DNA of 64,000 nt. Origin: Micromonospora cabrerizensis. GTDB lineage: Bacteria > Actinomycetota > Actinomycetes > Mycobacteriales > Micromonosporaceae. Shown in pieces: positions 1-8,954 of this stretch. The notes beneath the pieces are model-generated. The model searched no databases, was not told the origin of the DNA, and saw only the letters and a program-made list of their open reading frames with translations. A program made the position numbers and the translations under genes. Position 1 is the first letter of the stretch; every line of letters begins with the position of its first letter. The DNA is taken from assembly GCF_022230955.1 (NCBI RefSeq), contig NZ_JAKKFI010000051.1, positions 115,396 through 179,395 of the forward strand, in the 5' to 3' direction.

Positions 1-290
1 ACGCCGCGGTGACGATCGCCCGCGCACTGGAGGGCAGGAAGGCCGAGCCCTTTCGCTTCGGCTACTACCACACACCGGTGAGTCTGGGACGGCACGACGC
101 GGTCGTCCAGTTCACCCACCCCGACGACAGCCCTCGACGGCTGTATCTGACCGGCCGTCGAGCGGCCTGGTACAAGGAGACGGTGACTGCCTCACCCTGG
201 CCGACGTACGGCCGCATGAAGCGGATGCCGTCCGCGGGCGCGTTCTGGCCCCGCGGTGGCCGCTTCACCCGGGTTCGGGACGCGCGGTGA
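1..290 (+). CDS. FAD-dependent oxidoreductase (NDH-2-like), C-terminal fragment
   Basis: The reading frame is open from the window edge to a TGA at 288-290, so only the last ~95 residues of a longer protein are present. The segment VSLGRHDAVVQF followed by LTGRRAAWYKE matches the C-terminal part of type II NADH dehydrogenase-like flavoproteins, where this stretch follows the FAD domain and leads to a membrane-associating tail. The GTG at position 9 is probably internal, because the frame continues upstream. It overlaps the next gene, a sigma factor, by four bases. ECF41 sigma factors are known to sit beside carboxymuconolactone decarboxylase, oxidoreductase or epimerase genes, so this is likely the cognate oxidoreductase. 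The family call rests on the tail alone. Confidence 0.65.
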   Translation, partial: AAVTIARALEGRKAEPFRFGYYHTPVSLGRHDAVVQFTHPDDSPRRLYLTGRRAAWYKETVTASPWPTYGRMKRMPSAGAFWPRGGRFTRVRDAR

Positions 291-1222
291 CCCATCCGTT
301 CCGGGAGCTCGACCAGCAGGTCTACAACGAGCATCGCAACCTGCTGTTCTCGGTGGCATACCGCATTCTCGGCACGGCGGCCGACGCCGAGGACGCGGTC
401 CAGGACGCCTGGATCAAGTGGTCGGCCGCCGACCGCGCACAGGTGGCCGACCCCAGGGCCTATCTGACGCGGATCGTGTCGAACCTGGCCATGGACCGGC
501 TGCGTTCCACCCGGCACAAGCGTGAGACGTACGTCGGGCCGTGGCTTCCGGAGCCGATTCTCACCACCGGGGACACCGCCGACGCCGTCACGACCGCCGA
601 GTCCGTCTCGATGGCCATGCTGGTGGTGCTGGAGACACTGAGTCCGCTGGAGCGCGCGGTGTTCGTCCTCAAGGAGGTCTTCGACCTCAGCCATGCCGAG
701 ATCGCGGAGGCGGTGGAGCGTTCCGAGGCCGCGGTGCGCCAGGCCGCGCACCGCGCTCGTGAGCACGTGCGGGCCCGGCGGCCCCGCTTCGTCGCGGACC
801 GGTCGCGGCAGCACGAGGTCACCCGGCGGTTCTTCGCCGCCGCGACCGGTGGGGACATCAACGCCCTCATGGAGCTGCTGTCGCCGGACGTCGCACTCTG
901 GACCGACGGTGGCGGCAAGGTTCGCCAGGCCATGCGTCCGGTGGTGGGGGCACAGACGGTGGCCGCCTGGTTCACGGCCATCGGCACCGTCACCTACCAG
1001 GGTGTCGAGCCCGCCGACATGAGCGCCGAGCTGGTCGAGATCAATGGCGGGCTGGGCATGATTTTCCGCGGGTCGGGTCGGGTGGTCGCCACCGTCACCG
1101 TCGATGTCGACGCCAGCGGGCGCATCATCGGCATCCACAACGTCGCCAACCCCGACAAACTCCAGGCCGTCGCCGACGGCACCGCGCGCGACGTCCGTAC
1201 CCGATCAGTTCCTCCGCGCTGA
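287..1222 (+). CDS. sigJ: ECF41-family RNA polymerase sigma factor (SigJ type) with C-terminal SnoaL-like domain
   Basis: Region 2 lies at about residues 10-75 (DAEDAVQDAWIKW) and region 4 at about 110-165, ending in a helix-turn-helix (LSHAEIAEAVERSEAAVRQ). A SnoaL/NTF2-like extension of about 130 residues follows. Two ECF41 hallmarks are visible: WLPEP at residues 86-90 in the linker and DGGGKV at 207-212 in the extension. In this family the fused C-terminal domain takes the place of a separate anti-sigma factor and modulates activity. The GTG start overlaps the stop of the upstream oxidoreductase gene, implying translational coupling and autoregulation of a two-gene unit. Length (311 aa) is normal for the family. 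Confidence 0.93.
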   Translation: MTHPFRELDQQVYNEHRNLLFSVAYRILGTAADAEDAVQDAWIKWSAADRAQVADPRAYLTRIVSNLAMDRLRSTRHKRETYVGPWLPEPILTTGDTADAVTTAESVSMAMLVVLETLSPLERAVFVLKEVFDLSHAEIAEAVERSEAAVRQAAHRAREHVRARRPRFVADRSRQHEVTRRFFAAATGGDINALMELLSPDVALWTDGGGKVRQAMRPVVGAQTVAAWFTAIGTVTYQGVEPADMSAELVEINGGLGMIFRGSGRVVATVTVDVDASGRIIGIHNVANPDKLQAVADGTARDVRTRSVPPR

Positions 1223-1322
1223 CGCGGGTGACGGTCGGTGCGGCCGGGACCCGGTCGATGCCCTGACCAGACGGTACGTGGGCGCAGGTTTGCGGGGCGG
1301 GCGGCTCGGATACTCGTCGCGC

Positions 1323-2186
1323 ATGTTTGACGGTTTCACCGACGAGAGGGTCGACGTCGGGGAGGTGGAACTTCGTGTCCGGCACGCCGGGCAGGGGCCC
1401 CCGGTGCTCCTCGTCCACGGCCATCCGCGCACGGGGTCGACGTGGCACCGGGTGGCACCACAGTTGGTGGACCGCGGCTTCACCGTCGTCTGCCCTGACA
1501 TGCGGGGCTATGGCCAGTCCGGCAAGGCGAGAATCCTCGCGGACCACTCTCAGCAGTCCAAACGGGCGGTCGCGGCGGACCTGGTCCGACTGATGGACAT
1601 CCTGGGTCATCCGACATTCGCCACGGTCGGGCACGACCGCGGCTGCTACGTGGCGTTGCGCCTGGCGCTGGACCATCCCGACGTGGTCAGCCGACTCGTG
1701 GTCCTCGACGGTGTGCCCATCAGTGAGGCCCTCGCCAGGTGCGACGCGAAGTTCGCCCACGACTGGTACCACTGGTTCTTCTTCGCGCAGCCCGACAAGC
1801 CCGAGCGAGCCATCACCGCCGACCCGGACGCCTGGTACGCCAGCAAGGCCCAGCCGCAGAGCATGGGGGCCGACAACTACCAGGAGTTCCGGAAGGCCAT
1901 CCACGACCCGGCAACGGTCCGGGCGATGCTGGAGGACTACCGCGCCGGCCTGGGCGTCGACCGGGAGCACGAGGAAGCCGACCGGCGTGCCGGTCGCACG
2001 GTCCGCTGTCCGACGCTGTTCCTCTGGTCGACCCGCGACGACATGGAGGACCTCTACGGTGATCCGCTCGCCGTCTGGCGGCCCTGGGTCGACGATCTGC
2101 GCGGCCACCCGATCGAGTCCGGGCACCACGTCGCCGAGGAGAATCCCGACGACCTCACGACGACGCTGCACACCTTCCTCGCGTGA
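1323..2186 (+). CDS. Alpha/beta hydrolase, fluoroacetate dehalogenase / epoxide hydrolase-like
   Basis: A 287-aa cytosolic alpha/beta-hydrolase fold protein. HGHP at residues 33-36 forms the oxyanion region. The nucleophile is Asp105 in GHDRG rather than Ser, and the catalytic His is in SGHH (268). An Asp nucleophile plus the cap-region sequence HWFFFAQPDKPE places it near fluoroacetate dehalogenases and epoxide hydrolases. In true fluoroacetate dehalogenases the Asp is followed by two carboxylate-binding arginines (DRGxR). Here the second is Tyr109, so fluoroacetate is probably not the substrate. The ATG at 1323 is chosen because homology begins there; the frame is open further upstream but overlaps sigJ. 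It lies 100 bp after sigJ and may belong to its regulon. Confidence 0.85.
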   Translation: MFDGFTDERVDVGEVELRVRHAGQGPPVLLVHGHPRTGSTWHRVAPQLVDRGFTVVCPDMRGYGQSGKARILADHSQQSKRAVAADLVRLMDILGHPTFATVGHDRGCYVALRLALDHPDVVSRLVVLDGVPISEALARCDAKFAHDWYHWFFFAQPDKPERAITADPDAWYASKAQPQSMGADNYQEFRKAIHDPATVRAMLEDYRAGLGVDREHEEADRRAGRTVRCPTLFLWSTRDDMEDLYGDPLAVWRPWVDDLRGHPIESGHHVAEENPDDLTTTLHTFLA

Positions 2187-2383
2187 CCATGCCATCGGCC
2201 CGTAGGCCCTCGTGCTGGCGTCGTTCGGACCGAGCGGGCGTGAGTGTTTCATCGACGCCGCCGACTGTTCGGCGGACACGCCCGGGGCTACTCAGGCCCG
2301 ATTCGTCATCGGCCGTACCTCGGTGGCCGCACTGACGCATCCACGACTCTCAGTGGGCGGTCCGCCGATCTAGGGTGCGGGGC

Positions 2384-5300
2384 ATGGGGGTTCCCGTGCG
2401 GCTACGCATCGTCGGCGACGAGGTGACGGTCGAGTACGGCGGAGTGCGTACCCGGCACCGCGTGACGGCAGAGCGGCACCGCATCGATGCCGACCTGCGA
2501 ACGGTGACGACCGCGCGGCGTCGTGCGGCAGGCCAACGGGCGTCCGGCGGCGCCGTCGACCGCTACGTCGACGCGCTCGACCAGCTCGGCCGCCGCCTCG
2601 GTGAGCACTTCCTGGCCGGCCCCACGGGTGCGGCGCTGACCGCGGCGATGCGGGCGGCGCAACCCGGGCCCTTGCGGGTCGAGGTCGACGTGCCCGACCA
2701 CGCACTCACCGACCTGCCGTGGGAGGCCCTGGTGCCGCCGGGCGAGACCGTGCCGCTCGGGCTCGACCGACGGGTGCAGCTCTGCCGCACCGTGGACGGC
2801 GGGACCGAGGCCGCGAACACGCCCACCGACGGGCCGTTGCGGATTCTCGCCGTCGTGGCCAGCCCCGAACGCGGTGCCGACACGCTGCTCGACTACGAGG
2901 CCGAGGTCGACCGGCTGCTGTCGGCGACCGATCCCGCGGTGCACGGAGGCCGTGGCGCCGAGGTCGACGTGCTCGAGTGGGGCACGCTGACGGCGATCGA
3001 GGAGGCGGTGCGGGCCGGCGCGTACCACGTGGTGCACGTGACCGCCCACGCCGACGCGGGGACCCTGCGCCTGGAGGACGACGACGGCTATCCCGACGAC
3101 GTGACCACCGCCCGGCTCGCGGCGGCGGTGCTGGCCGGCGCCGGGGCCGCACCGGTCGTGGTGCTCGCGGCCTGCTCCACCGGCGTCGGCTCCGGCGCGG
3201 GCGATTCGGACGAGTTCAGCGGCCTGGCACGCGGTCTGATGCACCACGGCGTACCGACCGTGCTGGCGATGACCTCGGCGGTGAGCGACGCCTACGCGAC
3301 CGACCTTGCCGGCGCGTTCTACCGGATGCTCGTCACGGACGACGTCACCGACCCGCTGACCGCACTGACCCGGGCCCGGCACGAGTTGGAGGACGCCCGG
3401 CAGGTCTCCACGCCGACCTCGCCGGGGCAGAACCAGGTGGAGTGGTGGGTTCCGGCCCTCTACACCCGCGTGGCGCCGGGCCCGCTGTACCGCACGGGCA
3501 CCGCACCGCCGACACCACGCCCGGCGCGGGCGACCTTCGTCGGCCGCCGCGGCGACCTGCGCGAGCTGGGTAAACTCCTGCGCTCACCGCGACCGTTCCT
3601 GCTCCTGCACGGGCTTGGCGGCAGCGGGGTACGCACACTCGCCGGGACGCTCCTCGCGCGGCTGACCCCCCAGCCGAGAGTCGTCCAGGTCCGCTGCGAC
3701 CAGGGCGTCGACGGGGTTCTGCGGGATCTCCGCGAGGCGCTGGGCGAGCCCCAACAGGAGATCGTCGGCTCCTGGCTGCACCACCTCCAGGCCCTGCACC
3801 CCGCGCTGCGCGACGGCCCGGTCGCGCTCGTCGCCGAGGTGCCCGACGACGCGGTGCTGCCCCCGCAACGACCGGGCGACGCCGACTGGCGGCTCGCCGA
3901 CCCGCAACTGGCCCGGTTCTTCGCCGCGTGGACCCGGCTCGTGCCGGCCGAGCCCCTGCTGATCGTGGCGGGCCAGCGGTTCACCATCGGCGGCGAGCCG
4001 CCTGTGCACCGCCACCAGGTCGGGCCGTTGGCCCCGGCGGAGGCACGGAAACTCGCCCGCCGCCTGTCCACCCTGGACCCGGCCGAACAAACCCGGGTAC
4101 GCGAGGCCGTCGGCGGGCATCCGGGCACGTACCGGCGCATCGGCGCGCTGGCCGACCGGCGCGGGCCGGATGCTGACGTGCAGCCCCTGATCGACCGTGC
4201 CGTCACCGACTCGGTGGACGAGGCCGGGGTGCACCGCCTCGCCGACCACACCGACCAGCAGTTGCTGGCGGACGTCGCGGTGTTCGGAGAACCGGTCGAC
4301 GCCGACGCCTTCACGGCCCCTTCGTCGGGTGTACCGCTCCAGGCGGCGCTGGACCGGCTCTGCGCCAGCGGCCTCGTCGCCCGTACCGGCGATCACTACC
4401 TGGTGGACCGCTGGGTGGCCGGCGCGCTGCTGAGGCGGTGGCCGGACGCGGCCGAGGTGGCGCACCGCCGGGCCGCCACCTACTGGCGGACGGTCCGACG
4501 GCCGCACGACCCCGCGGCCGCGCTGCTGCACGCCCGGGACCACCTGGCGGCCGTCGGCGAGCGCGACGAGGCGCTGCGGGTCAACGACCAGGCCTGCCGG
4601 CTGCTCGCCGACGTGGGTCGATGGGAGCACGCACACGAGCAGTACCTCACGGTGAGCGACTGGGTCGACCCGGGCTCCGCGTCGTACGCCCGCATCGCGC
4701 GTGCCATCGGCGACCTCTGGGCGCTGGCCGGGGACGACGCGGAGGCCGAGGCCCACTTCGACCGGGCGCTGATCACCTTCCGTCGACTCGCGGACGAGGG
4801 CGAGATCGTGGAGACCCTGCGCCGTCTCGGGGAGGTGGCGTTGCGGACCGGCGAGGCGACCCGGGGCCGGCGGCTGCTCGACGAGGCGCGCGCCCGGGCG
4901 GAGGCGCTCGGTGCGGCGCTCGGTATCGCCACCACCTACCGCTACCTGGGGCGCGCGGACCTGGAGCAGCACCGCTACACCGAGGCGGAGGTGCACCTGC
5001 ACCGTGCTCTCGCGCTCTACCAGGCAGAGGCCGACCACCGCGGCGTCTGCCTCGTCCAACTCGATCTCGGCGACCTCTACCGGGCGCAGCGGCTGCGCGA
5101 CGAGGCCAGGATCGCCTACCACCGGGCCAGAAACACCGCCCGGGAGCATTTGCCCACGGCAATGGCGATCAACGCGCTGTACGTCCAGCGACTCGGTGGT
5201 CTCGCCGAGGACAGCGACGACCTCACCGGCGCCCAGGACTGCTATCGGGCCGCGCTGGAGGCGTACGAGCTGCTCGGGGACCTGCCGGGGCAGGCGCAGG

Positions 5301-7129
5301 CCCACCGACTGCTGGCACACCTGGAGGAACGGCACGACCGACCGGACGCGGCGCTGGCCGCGTACCGCGATGCACTGGAACGTGCCGAGGACGCCAGGGA
5401 CCTCCAGGCGCAGGCACGGGCGTTGACCGGCCTCGCGGGCGTGCACCAGCGACTCGGCCGCACCGAGGAGGCGATGACCGACACCGTGCGCGCGTTCCGG
5501 CTCGCCCGCCACAGCGCCACCCCGTCCGCCATCGGCGGTCCTGTCGAGGAGTTCCTCGATCTGCGCGAGGAGATCGGGGCACGGGAGTTCGACCGCCTCC
5601 TGGCGTCGGCAGCCGACACGGAGACCGCCGCGCTCATCCGTCGGTGGATGCGCCGCCACGATCCGGTCGCGCGACCACGGGCCGGCAGGGTGACGGGACT
5701 GCTCACGTTCTCCGTGGGCCTCGCCGCCATGTCGTGGCGCCGCAAACCCCGGCAACTGCTGACCTCCTTGCGGCGCGACACCACCGGCTACGTGACCGAC
5801 CGGGCATGGCCCACCTTCCTGTTCGCGGCGGTCACCGCAGGCGTCCTGCTGGCAACCGGTGCGGTGCTGCGCGCCACCGGGCTCCCGCAGACACCGCAGG
5901 CGTTGCTGTTCACCGTGCTCGCGGGTGTCGAGGGGGCGGTGGCGGCGCAGCTGGTCACCGCACTGCGCGGTGTGCGCCGGGCGCCGGGCCGCTTCGCCGC
6001 GATCGTCGGTCAGCCGGTCGTCTGGATGGCCGGAGCTGGCGCCTGGCTCGGCGGGCTGGCCTGCGAACGGGCCGGTCGTCCGGCGATACCGGCCGCGCTC
6101 AGCCCGCTGTTCTACCCGGGGTTTCGCCGCGACAGCCGCTGGGGCACACCCGTCCTCGACGTGGACCTCCCCACCATGGGCCGCCTGGCCGGGTATGCCC
6201 TGCTCGCCGTGGCGGTCTTCGTCGTCTGTGCCGCGTCCGCCCACCGGCTGCGGGCGACCGAGCCACTCCGCTGGCCCACGCAGTTGCGGCTGCCCAACCC
6301 CCGCCGAGGATTCCACGAAACCCACGTCGACGTGCTGGTGCGGATGGTGAAGGACGACCGCCGACCCGACGAGAGACCAGAGGTCCGCAGGCTCCTCCTC
6401 GAAGCGGCGGGCAAGGCGTACGCCAGCGGTGCGGGAGGCAAGGCCGCCGAGGCGCTGGCCTGGGCGTACGACATCGACGAGCGCTCCGGCCGATGGTCGA
6501 CCATGGGAAGCACCGTGCACGAGTTGGCTGCCCGGACGGCCGAGAGCGTCACCACCGTGTGCGGCCCGGTCGGCCCCGACGTGGCCCTCGCCCTCCTGGA
6601 GGCCGCCGCCGAGAGGGACCCGCTGCGCGGCCGGACGGTGCTTGCCGCCTACTGCTCCCACCTCTGGCGCAACCCGCCGGACGGGCAGCCCGCCGAGGAC
6701 CAGGCGGACCTCGCCGTCCGCGCCCTGCAGATCTACACCGAGTTGCTGGCGACGGACATGGTGCGGTTCCGGCCGTACGTGGTGATGGCGTTCGCCGACC
6801 AGGCCGCGTCCCTGCGTGTGCACGGGGACATGATCACGGCGCTGGAGCTGCTGCGTTTCGCGATCACCACACTCAAGGAGCACGACCGCGACGTCGACTG
6901 GTGGCGCGTCGACCTCGCGGCCTTCGAGGCGGCCCTGGCCCGGTGGCTGATCGAGTTGGGCCGTACGGCCGAGGCCGCCCAGGCCGTCGGGCAGATGCTG
7001 GCCGACGTCGCCGACACCTTCACCGACCCCGGTCAGGAGATGCCGCCCGCTCTGCGTGAGGAGGTCGCCGACCTCACCGGCTGGGCCGAGCGATCCGGCA
7101 CCACCTCCACCGACGAGGAGCGCCGATGA
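2384..7129 (+). CDS. CHAT-domain / degenerate NTPase / TPR / transmembrane protein
   Basis: A 1,581-residue multidomain protein. Residues ~150-360 form a CHAT (caspase HetF-associated with TPRs) protease domain, with candidate catalytic His222 in HVTAHA and Cys264 in LAACSTG. An NB-ARC/STAND-like region follows. Its P-loop reads GLGGSGVRT (410-418), so the Walker A lysine is replaced by Val and the next Thr by Arg, which argues against ATP hydrolysis. Residues ~640-1080 are tetratricopeptide repeats. Three or four hydrophobic segments between ~1140 and ~1300 should anchor it in the membrane, followed by a helical C-terminal domain of ~280 residues. A GTG at 2375 is an alternative start. Its stop overlaps the next gene by four bases. 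CHAT-TPR proteins include signalling and immune proteases (for example the CRISPR-associated TPR-CHAT protein); the role here is unknown. Confidence 0.85.
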   Translation: MGVPVRLRIVGDEVTVEYGGVRTRHRVTAERHRIDADLRTVTTARRRAAGQRASGGAVDRYVDALDQLGRRLGEHFLAGPTGAALTAAMRAAQPGPLRVEVDVPDHALTDLPWEALVPPGETVPLGLDRRVQLCRTVDGGTEAANTPTDGPLRILAVVASPERGADTLLDYEAEVDRLLSATDPAVHGGRGAEVDVLEWGTLTAIEEAVRAGAYHVVHVTAHADAGTLRLEDDDGYPDDVTTARLAAAVLAGAGAAPVVVLAACSTGVGSGAGDSDEFSGLARGLMHHGVPTVLAMTSAVSDAYATDLAGAFYRMLVTDDVTDPLTALTRARHELEDARQVSTPTSPGQNQVEWWVPALYTRVAPGPLYRTGTAPPTPRPARATFVGRRGDLRELGKLLRSPRPFLLLHGLGGSGVRTLAGTLLARLTPQPRVVQVRCDQGVDGVLRDLREALGEPQQEIVGSWLHHLQALHPALRDGPVALVAEVPDDAVLPPQRPGDADWRLADPQLARFFAAWTRLVPAEPLLIVAGQRFTIGGEPPVHRHQVGPLAPAEARKLARRLSTLDPAEQTRVREAVGGHPGTYRRIGALADRRGPDADVQPLIDRAVTDSVDEAGVHRLADHTDQQLLADVAVFGEPVDADAFTAPSSGVPLQAALDRLCASGLVARTGDHYLVDRWVAGALLRRWPDAAEVAHRRAATYWRTVRRPHDPAAALLHARDHLAAVGERDEALRVNDQACRLLADVGRWEHAHEQYLTVSDWVDPGSASYARIARAIGDLWALAGDDAEAEAHFDRALITFRRLADEGEIVETLRRLGEVALRTGEATRGRRLLDEARARAEALGAALGIATTYRYLGRADLEQHRYTEAEVHLHRALALYQAEADHRGVCLVQLDLGDLYRAQRLRDEARIAYHRARNTAREHLPTAMAINALYVQRLGGLAEDSDDLTGAQDCYRAALEAYELLGDLPGQAQAHRLLAHLEERHDRPDAALAAYRDALERAEDARDLQAQARALTGLAGVHQRLGRTEEAMTDTVRAFRLARHSATPSAIGGPVEEFLDLREEIGAREFDRLLASAADTETAALIRRWMRRHDPVARPRAGRVTGLLTFSVGLAAMSWRRKPRQLLTSLRRDTTGYVTDRAWPTFLFAAVTAGVLLATGAVLRATGLPQTPQALLFTVLAGVEGAVAAQLVTALRGVRRAPGRFAAIVGQPVVWMAGAGAWLGGLACERAGRPAIPAALSPLFYPGFRRDSRWGTPVLDVDLPTMGRLAGYALLAVAVFVVCAASAHRLRATEPLRWPTQLRLPNPRRGFHETHVDVLVRMVKDDRRPDERPEVRRLLLEAAGKAYASGAGGKAAEALAWAYDIDERSGRWSTMGSTVHELAARTAESVTTVCGPVGPDVALALLEAAAERDPLRGRTVLAAYCSHLWRNPPDGQPAEDQADLAVRALQIYTELLATDMVRFRPYVVMAFADQAASLRVHGDMITALELLRFAITTLKEHDRDVDWWRVDLAAFEAALARWLIELGRTAEAAQAVGQMLADVADTFTDPGQEMPPALREEVADLTGWAERSGTTSTDEERR

Positions 7130-7803
7130 CGCTACCCACCTCCGCGTACGCGGTCGCCGTCTTCCTCGTCCTCGTGCTGCCCGGCATCGTGTTCGGCGTC
7201 GTACGGGCGGCTGTCTCGGGCTTCCGCCCGCACGACCGCGACTGGGCGCCGCGTGTTCTGCAGGCCATCCTGGTCAGCGTCATCCTCGACGCCGTCTACC
7301 TGCTGGTGCTGGGCGCGCCGGCGGTCAGCAGGGTGGCCGACGGCGGAGCGACCCTGACCGCGCAGCCGCGGCTCGCCGCCACCGCGATCCTCGGGCTCGG
7401 CGTGCTCGTGCCGGCGCTGCTCGCGTATCTCGGTCACGGCGAGCCACGCTGGCAGCGGGTGACCGTGCTGCGGTGGCTCCGGATCCCGTTGCCACTGCGC
7501 CGCACCACGTACTCCCCGGTGCCGACCGCCTGGGACCAGGCCGCAGGTCGCCTCCAGGGCCGGTGGGTCCGCATCCGCCTCACCGAGGGTCGGTGGGTCG
7601 GCGGCTGGTTCGGCGTGAACTCCTTCGTCAGCACCTATCCCGAGCCGAGGGACATCTTCATCGAGGACCAGCACCACATCGAGCCGGACGGCACGATCGG
7701 TGCGGCCGTGACCGCCAGCGCCGGCGTCTGGGTGTCGCTGAAGGACGGTGACATCGTGGAGTGGCTGCACCCCGAGGACTCCAACGACCCGGAGACCATC
7801 TAG
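7126..7803 (+). CDS. DUF6338-family membrane protein
   Basis: A 225-aa protein with three predicted membrane segments in the first ~105 residues (residues 5-28, 45-65 and 82-103). A soluble beta-rich C-terminal domain contains WVRIRLTEGRWVGGW and YPEPRDIFIEDQ, characteristic of the uncharacterised DUF6338 family. The ATG overlaps the stop of the CHAT gene, indicating translational coupling. The cytosolic domain resembles small barrel folds that carry a 'variable surface' strand pair, but no catalytic residues stand out. Co-translation with a membrane-anchored CHAT protease suggests it is a partner, substrate or membrane effector of that protein; this is inference from context. Confidence 0.75.
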   Translation: MTLPTSAYAVAVFLVLVLPGIVFGVVRAAVSGFRPHDRDWAPRVLQAILVSVILDAVYLLVLGAPAVSRVADGGATLTAQPRLAATAILGLGVLVPALLAYLGHGEPRWQRVTVLRWLRIPLPLRRTTYSPVPTAWDQAAGRLQGRWVRIRLTEGRWVGGWFGVNSFVSTYPEPRDIFIEDQHHIEPDGTIGAAVTASAGVWVSLKDGDIVEWLHPEDSNDPETI

Positions 7804-7818
7804 CGAGGGAGGCCCCGC

Positions 7819-8004
7819 ATGGGCATCTGGCCGTTTCGCCGCAAGAGGGCGGTCGAACGCGAGTTCGGCGGTCTTCTCGGCGGCGAGGACGACGCCCGCA
7901 CCGCGACGGCACGTACCGCACCGCCCAAGCCGGCGAGCCCGCCCTCGGGCCGATCCGGCACCAGTGGTGCCGCCGACGAGGCAGCACCGGCGGACCCGGG
8001 CTGA
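7819..8004 (+). CDS. Small hypothetical protein, third gene of the CHAT operon
   Basis: A 61-aa protein starting MGIWPFRRKRAVEREF. The N-terminus is basic and amphipathic; the rest is low-complexity Ala/Pro/Ser-rich sequence. It starts 15 bp after the DUF6338 gene behind a good ribosome binding site (GAGGGAGG, about 7804-7812). No membrane segment or known domain is visible. The basic tryptophan-containing N-terminus could associate with membrane or nucleic acid, but that is speculative. It is followed by a strong hairpin terminator, which marks it as the last gene of the operon. Confidence 0.6.
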   Translation: MGIWPFRRKRAVEREFGGLLGGEDDARTATARTAPPKPASPPSGRSGTSGAADEAAPADPG

Positions 8005-8103
8005 GCGTCGGTCGCGCGGATCTGGTCGGGAGCCTGCCTGAACCCGGTGCGACCCGGGGTGCGTGGAGGTCAGCCGCCGGGGCGCTTGGCCGGTGGCGTT
8101 CGA

Positions 8104-8147
8104 CGAGGGGCGCGCGGGGCGATGTTCGATGCCCCGCGCGCCCCTCG
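8104..8147. terminator. Bidirectional hairpin terminator
   Basis: A perfect 17-bp inverted repeat (8104-8120 and 8131-8147) surrounds a 10-base loop. It lies between the end of the CHAT/DUF6338 operon and the converging esterase gene, whose stop is at 8151. Position and symmetry fit a shared terminator. Confidence 0.85.
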
Positions 8148-8150
8148 ACG

Positions 8151-8954
8151 TCAGCCGGCGACGGAGCGGAAGACCGGGTAGTAGCCGCTGGACTGGCCGG
8201 CCGCGGTCGGGTGGTAGGAGATGCCGAGGTTGGCGAAGTTGAGGGCGTGCAACCACTTGTCGCCGTAGCTGCACAGCTGGTGCCCGACGAACTGCGACCG
8301 GACGTCGGCGAAGGTGAAGCCGGCGGTCTGGGCGGCACTTCGGGTGAGGTCGTTCACCAGGTTGATGCCTTCGTTGATCTTCGCACGCGAGGTGGCGCTG
8401 AGCCCGATGCACGTCGTGCCCAGCTGGTAGAAGACCGGGTAACCGACGACCACCACGCGGGCCGAGGGCGCACGGGTACGAATTCCGCTGTAGACGGTGC
8501 GCAGCAGGTTGGCGAGGTCGGCCCGCGCCTTGTCCTCGGCGGTCTGCACGGCGGCCACGCAGTCGTTGGTCCCGTAGAGCACGCAGGTGGTCATGATGTT
8601 GGCGAATCCGACATCGTTGCCGCCGACCGTGACGCTGACCAGCGTCGTGGTGGCGCTGAGCGCGCTGAGCTGCGTGTTGGTCACGGTGGCGGTGGTGGCA
8701 CCGGAACAGGCAACCGACCGGTACGACGCGGGCCGCACGTTGGCGGCGTACAGCGCCGGGTAGGCGTTGGTGCTGCGCTGACAGGATCCGCTCTCGGCGG
8801 TGTAGCTGCCGGCACCCACCCCCGAAGAGTAGGAGTCGCCGAGGGCGACGTAATGGTCGCTGGGAGCGGCCTCGGCGGGCGCTGCCAGAGTGAGGGTGGC
8901 GCCCAGGGCCGTGGCCAGGCTCAGGGCGAGGGTTGCCAGACGGGATCTCCGCAC
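8151..8954 (-). CDS. Secreted SGNH/GDSL esterase-lipase
   Basis: A 267-aa secreted hydrolase. The signal peptide has RR at residues 2-3, a hydrophobic core and an AEA-A cleavage site near residue 29. Block I is GDSYSSG with nucleophile Ser41. GGND supplies the oxyanion Asn113, and the catalytic His248 lies in SYHPTAAG. Six cysteines (58, 83, 123, 132, 182, 228) match the three-disulfide pattern of Streptomyces SGNH lipases. The GTG start is preceded by GGAG at a suitable distance. It probably hydrolyses esters or lipids outside the cell. It converges on the CHAT operon and has its own promoter region, which includes two GATATC sequences (8994 and 9004). Confidence 0.92.
   Translation of the reverse strand: MRRSRLATLALSLATALGATLTLAAPAEAAPSDHYVALGDSYSSGVGAGSYTAESGSCQRSTNAYPALYAANVRPASYRSVACSGATTATVTNTQLSALSATTTLVSVTVGGNDVGFANIMTTCVLYGTNDCVAAVQTAEDKARADLANLLRTVYSGIRTRAPSARVVVVGYPVFYQLGTTCIGLSATSRAKINEGINLVNDLTRSAAQTAGFTFADVRSQFVGHQLCSYGDKWLHALNFANLGISYHPTAAGQSSGYYPVFRSVAG

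Noticed and set aside
3584..6883. A 1,099-codon minus-strand frame opposite the CHAT gene
   Set aside because: It is a compositional shadow of a clearly coding plus strand and lacks motifs.
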